Below, piece after piece: positions 58,985 through 64,000 of a DNA stretch of 64,000 nucleotides (position 1 is the first letter of the stretch; the number at the start of each line of letters is the position of its first letter). The position numbers and the translations under genes are program-made. The notes beneath the pieces are model-generated. The model was not told where the DNA came from. It saw nothing but the letters and a program-made list of their open reading frames with translations, and did not search any database. The stretch is from Hemibagrus wyckioides. Taxonomy: Eukaryota; Chordata; Actinopteri; Siluriformes; Bagridae. Location of the stretch: positions 10,634,571 through 10,698,570 of the forward strand of contig NC_080731.1 in assembly GCF_019097595.1 (NCBI RefSeq). The letters run 5' to 3'.

Positions 58985-61029
58985 TAAAACATTTAACTAG
59001 TGTTGGGTGATATGCCCAAATGTTATATCGTCCTATCGTCAGCCTGTGAGGTCGCGATACATGGTCCTTCCGTGCCAAAGCTTTACATTTACATTACCAA
59101 AGAACATCATCACTGACTTCAGTCTAGCGCAAGTATATGTACTTTAAAAACCACTCCAATTCTAATCACTGAAGCTATCTACACTGTATGATGAATAAAT
59201 CTCTTATACTTACATCGTATGTATCTCTCCCCTTTATTGTTTATGATGAGAGAATTTGGTCAGCAAGCGCATGCACTGAACAATAAAACTGCAGTGTTTA
59301 AGCGATGATCTAATTGAAGTGAGGCTTGTGTCAACTTAAGTTTTCATTTTAATTATGAACCTGTCCATTTAAGCAAAATGCAAAGACTAATTGAAATTAC
59401 TACAACGATTTGATAACAGTACCATTTTGAAAGAGCGGCCACTCTATCTAGATATAACAATCTGTGAGATCCACCAATCAGAGAGGCTCCCGAATATCAA
59501 AAGTGGTTTTGATTGGTTTAAAGGCGCATATCTGCCATTGTTCCGTGGGTGCTCGGCCATTTCTGTGAGTGCTCGAGCCACAGGACCGGTGCCTATAGTT
59601 GCACACATACTGTAGTTGGCCAGGAAACAGCCATTTACTTATTATATTATTTATAATCCCCTGAAATACTGATTTGAGAGATATAATTCTGGTATGTTTC
59701 ACCTAAACTCCAATGTAAACACCCTCATTAATCTTGCTATTTAACCTCAAACTCCTCATCATTCCACTGGGTCTATATTGTAATCTTACATAGATTCATT
59801 TTGCACAGATTTAATGGATTCAATATGCAAACATATGAAGATAAAGCTTTGATATGCAAACAGATGAAGATAAATCTTAGTCCTCCACTTCTGAAATAAA
59901 CATGAGATCGTTGCAAATCAGGTAAATGGATTACAGTTGTGTTTGTGCAGCTACACCTATAAAAGATTAAAACGTTTGTGCTTTAATCTACTGTGTGATC
60001 TACAGTACCATCAGGGCATGCGTCACTCTCCACGAAACAGGTTTCTGGAATTTTTTCTGTTGTATCTGGTTTAAATTAGTCTGAGGGCTAAATGCTGACT
60101 GATTAAACGTCTTCAAACCTCAAAAGATGTGATAGTTGTATCTACGGAGACTGCAGGGAAAATATCTTTGGCAGTTAGTTGAAAGAACTACTGGCCCAAG
60201 TGTTTTTCCAGAGATATGGCGTTGGGGGGAAGGAAATCTATTTTAAATTCACATCACTTGATACTTGACAGATTTGCAGAGCATTTTACAAAAGCTGCAT
60301 GGCAATTACCAGATCATAAAGTATAGTTGAAATTTCAAATTTTTTTTCCTTCTTCCATCTAGAAAGAGAACATTGTGCTTATATACGAAGCCATTTCACT
60401 GGACCACTTATAAATGGATAAGGTCACTCAAGTGTCCTCTTTTTCTTAGCAGTCTTTGAATCATATTCATATACTTTAATACGGTGTATGATTTTCCAAT
60501 TTCACTACTTTTTCATCACCCCCATCCACCACCCCCACCACAATATTGTCAATGTCTTCTTAACCTTCTGTACTGCTCTACTGTGTTTAACATTAGGTTT
60601 ATGAGAGAAAGGTGATGCTGAAATTTCTTCATGGTCATCAACAGAATATTGTGATCACAATGAATTTTATACACACATTATGTAACAAGCACCTGAATGC
60701 AACAGGGTAGTATAATTTACCCTGCAGTAATGGGTATAGATTGTTTTGTTTTGTTTTTTAATTCTATCTGTCCAAAAAAAACACCTGGATTTTGTTCTAT
60801 TGAACCATTACTATAGCCAGAGGCTAAACAAAATGATATGGAATAGCAAGTAAATAAGAAAACCTATTAACCCGGTCATTCTCCAATTCTAATGAGACTC
60901 TAAATGAGAGCTTTATTTAAGGCTGACACAAATGAAGGGTAAATCCATTAAGTCTATGGATTCAGCAAAAATAGCCAAAAGAAAGAAATGATAGTGCTAG
61001 GATTTACCCTAAAACTTAAATCTGTGGAG
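58985..61029. other. No gene seen; possible hAT-like end at 58997-59065
   Basis: 58997-59065 (agtgttgggtgatatgccca then atatcgtcctatcgtc) resembles the end of fish hAT-type repeats. I could not find its partner end. The stretch 59400-59640 has balanced composition and no recognised motif. No exon is supported. Confidence 0.35.
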
Positions 61030-61218
61030 TGCTGTAGCAGTTTTTAATTTCATAGCAGGTCCGTAGAGATAGCTAGCGAACAATGATAGCTAATAAAGCT
61101 AGTGAGGCCAAATCAAAGCTAGTTGGTGCCATGAGGTACCCATAGCCTTTCACTAGAAAGATACTTGAAATATATGGTATAAAATGAAAATTAGACTCAC
61201 GGTGGCAGAACAGATAAA
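61030..61218 (+). repeat. Uninterrupted copy of the 57440-58165 repeat
   Basis: It carries the same landmarks without the insert: gtccgtagagatagctagcg, gctaataaagctagtgaggc, caaatcaaagctag, tagcctttcactagaaagat and gactcacggtggcag. It serves as the pre-insertion reference for the other copy. The class is unknown and no coding region is present. Confidence 0.7.
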
Positions 61219-62311
61219 GTTCCTTTAGTACTCACAAGCTACATTTTTACTCACAAGTCTGTACAGTTCCATACAAGATGAGAAGGAGAAAAGGAATGAC
61301 TTGGTAACAATGAAGCCGTAGTACTGTATATTCCTTTTTGTCTTTGTTAGAATGCAGGTGATACAGGGAACAGAACAAGATTTCTCCTACCATTTCAGAC
61401 GCTCTGTATTAATTAAATACTTTTTCGAAGAGTGAGTTTCAGTCAGCTCCCTAATTCAGCAGTCAGGGCACTGATCAGGGAGCCAGGCTTTTCCTAAGTG
61501 CTGTCTCTGTCAATCAAAAAATCCTTCATTCGCTCCCTAAATAATCCTACAGTGCACTACACAATTCTGGGAATATTAATGCTCACTTCATTCCCTTAGT
61601 GGAAATGATGTCATTATCGGAAGCCTCACAGCTTGAAAAAAAATTGGTTGGCTCCAACTCTCATCCAACATCAACTACAAATATAAGTAGCATCTTGCTA
61701 GCGATTTAACTTTGATGTTCAGTGGAAATTAAGTCAGTGTCCCAGTATGTGAGCTAGGATACAAATATATACAAAATATTGACCACCTAGGGAGTTGACC
61801 AAGATACATCCAAAGAGAGTGGGTATGGAAGTGGTGTGTCTCTCTCCTTGTTGATGTGGCAGCTGCTGTGCTACATTCTGGATAAGGGCCCAATTGATAT
61901 TCTTTAATCATTACAAATTATCCCACTGGAGTAAACCTGGATTACAGGCAATTCTGGGTCAAACACGTTTGGGTTTGTAATCATACAGTTTAGTCATGGC
62001 AGTTGGCTGGCACTGGGCCAAAACTCACTGGGAATTTACACTGAGGGAAAAAATAGTTCCACTTAAAAATATATATATATAGTGACTCTAATTGTAGTGC
62101 TTAATGTTTGTACCAATAGCACTCATACTCCCTAACTCAGAGAGTATTGTTTCTAACAGTGGCATCAAAGGCATTTATAAGACGCTGATCATTGTTCTCT
62201 GATCACACTTTAAGTAAGATTAGCCCCATTTATATCATAATGGGAGTGCGGGCTGGTGTAAAATGAGAGCAGCTCATAGAGATGAAAACTAAACAGTGTC
62301 TTCCTGTGGAA
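61219..62311. other. No gene seen; possible decayed MITE at 61430-61770
   Basis: cagtcagctccctaattcag, cactgatcagggagccaggc and cagtgcactacacaattctg are reminiscent of a fish non-autonomous DNA repeat, and a cagtgtcccagtatgtgagc block follows. The evidence is weak. Confidence 0.35.
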
Positions 62312-62460
62312 GCAGAGGTTTAGTGGTTTCGGTGGTTAGTGTTCCCTGCTACTAAAAGGAGGATTATGAGATCAAATCACAGGACTGACAGTGAGTTAGT
62401 GATATGGTGCCTGACCCTCTGCTCAAATGTCACTTGAAAGATTAAATGTAATCTTCTGGC
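62312..62460 (+). repeat. tRNA-derived SINE fragment
   Basis: An A-box-like gtggtttcggtggttagtg is followed by a B-box-like gagatcaaatcacaggac and tggtgcctgaccctctgctc. This is the same general group as at 1021-1165. The copy is decayed. Confidence 0.5.
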
Positions 62461-62577
62461 TATGTTTGGGAAGTCAGTACAGGCAATAAAAGTTACAGCA
62501 GAACATTCAGCAAACAAAAGGAGGTATTTTGTAATATGCATTTTAAGCATAATGACACACTACAAGCATTTCAAAAA

Positions 62578-62745
62578 ATCCATCCATCATCTATGCCACA
62601 TATTACTACTTGGGGTCAAGGGGAGCCTGGAGTCTATCCCATCACAGGATACTTTGGGCACAATTACACCCATTCACACAAACTCAAAACCTCAGCCTAA
62701 GAGATGCGAGGAAAACATGCTAACCACTAAGTCATGTTTTCAGAA
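62578..62745 (-). repeat. SINE, antisense, with an internal deletion
   Basis: It reads atccatccatcatctatgcc, ggagcctggagtctatccca, gcacaattacacccattcac and acatgctaaccactaagtca. On the minus strand this gives tgacttagtggttagcatgt (A-box region) and then the SINE 3' half, with the B-box middle lost. Confidence 0.65.
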
Positions 62746-64000
62746 AATCATGATTTTTTTTGTTTTTCATATTGTATTTGAGCAATGCTAGGACGCCATA
62801 TACTGCAATAAATACAGGATTCTTCTGAAATGAAGAGTCTCCATATCAGATGCTCTTTATGGTTTTCAGTCTGTCTCACAAGACTAGGCTTACCAGACTG
62901 GATGGGATTTCAAGGGAAAAGCAACTCCAACTTGAATTGTAATGAATATATCTGCTGTTTAACCCAAGAGTTATACTGGAGTATAAAATAAAAGTTTCAG
63001 CTTTCTATATAGTCTGTCATGTTAGAAAGCCAAGTTAGAAAGGACAGAGGATTACATGTAATGTTTTTCTTCGTCTTCCGCTTAAAATCCTATGCTAGCT
63101 TTGCCCATGCTCATTTCTTTGACTGTTACATTTTCTGAGCCCTGGGTTCTGAGTGTTTTCTTAGTTCACCAAGTGTAGCAAAGTCCATCAAGTCTTTCAA
63201 CCTACCTGAATCTCTGACCTGGAAAGATCGATTAGCTTTAACCTAATATCAAAAACATTGCACATATTGCCACTGCCTTTGGCTGTGCAGTGCTACAGAA
63301 AGCATTTTGACAACACAAAATAGTCTTCACTGCATCTGTGGCCGGGAGCCATGGGAGTAAATTTAGCCATGTTCTCTGGGTAGGAAAGATGGGGGGGGGG
63401 GGGTTTCAAGAAAGGAAGAAATGTTGATGAGACCTGACAAGAGGAAGAATATTAGGAATAATCAGTGCCTGAAGTAGAGAGGGACTCAGACTTCCAACCT
63501 CTCCCGAAAGAATCGAGACCAATCCCGATAGAAATATTTTCCACTCTCATTGATATTTTCTTTTGTACCCATCCATAATATTCTACGGAAGCCAAAATGT
63601 AATAAGCGAAATAACCAAATTGCACCATTTTGACATTAACCAGAAACAAGCAGATGATAACTGATTAGTATAATATAATATGATAGTATAATATAATTGT
63701 ATAAAATATAAGTCCTGTCTCTCTTTTATCATGCAGGATCCCAGTCTTTTGTATGTTTCTAGCTTGTAGTTGGTTGGTACTCAGTTGTACTGCACTTAAC
63801 TCAGGCCAAGCAAAAGTTTAACCTGACTAATATCGAAATAATGATAGCAGAATGCAGCAAGAATGCTTCACAGCTAAACTAAGTTAAAGTTACATTCATA
63901 GAATGTGTATTCTTTGAAGTTTTATGCTTCACTGACAAGGGAAAATGAATATGGAAAGAAGCACCTCTACTGCAGCTGCTGTGGATTGAAATTGTGTCTT
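62746..64000. other. No gene seen; G13 homopolymer at 63391-63403
   Basis: No gene or recognised repeat. A 13-G run is the only notable low-complexity feature. Confidence 0.45.

Overview
The window looks like non-coding vertebrate nuclear DNA from a teleost fish. The evidence is an AT-rich background, many microsatellites, and several interspersed-repeat families I recognise from fish genomes: Tc1-type DNA transposons, tRNA-derived SINEs, fish LINEs, a DIRS-like element and a solo LTR. A catfish or other ostariophysan is my guess from the SINE and LINE types; the window does not prove it. I found no exon of a host protein-coding gene, no rRNA or tRNA gene and no CRISPR array. It is probably a gene-poor intergenic stretch or part of a very long intron.

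Layout. 1-1500: a decayed 3' half of a Tc1-like transposase gene, then a SINE fragment touching a 326-bp Tc1 deletion derivative. 3.3-13.3 kb: LINE 3'-end fragments, SINE pieces, the 5' half of a second Tc1-like family (about 10.69-11.22 kb) and a possible LINE tail at 13.1-13.3 kb. 16.5-18.0 kb: a Tc1 derivative split by a DIRS-like element with 137-bp inverted arms and a broken gag-like region. 18.5-28.5 kb: SINEs, another Tc1 fragment, a LINE 3' end, large CT/CA/TA and GA microsatellites and a degenerate repeat. 29.6-30.9 kb: a 5'-truncated LINE on the minus strand with reverse-transcriptase motifs and a tetranucleotide tail. 31.1-31.6 kb: an unexplained inverted repeat. 35.7-50.7 kb: SINEs, LINE fragments and tandem repeats in otherwise anonymous DNA. 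52.3-53.6 kb: the only intact-looking gene, a Tc1-like transposase inside a full element with perfect 31-bp terminal inverted repeats. 54.8-55.4 kb: a MITE. 57.4-58.2 kb: a repeat split by a solo LTR, with an uninterrupted copy at 61.0-61.2 kb. 58.2-59.0 kb: a 20-bp-unit minisatellite and a CTAT array.

The parts do not form a pathway. They record successive transposon arrivals: old Tc1 copies, later invaded by a DIRS-like element, and one apparently young Tc1 copy that could once have mobilised non-autonomous relatives carrying the same ends. I see no undescribed multi-gene system. The most useful leads are the intact Tc1 copy with its altered C-terminus, the two nested insertions, the unexplained inverted repeat and the higher-order minisatellite. 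Repeat family names come from memory of fish repeats, not from a search.
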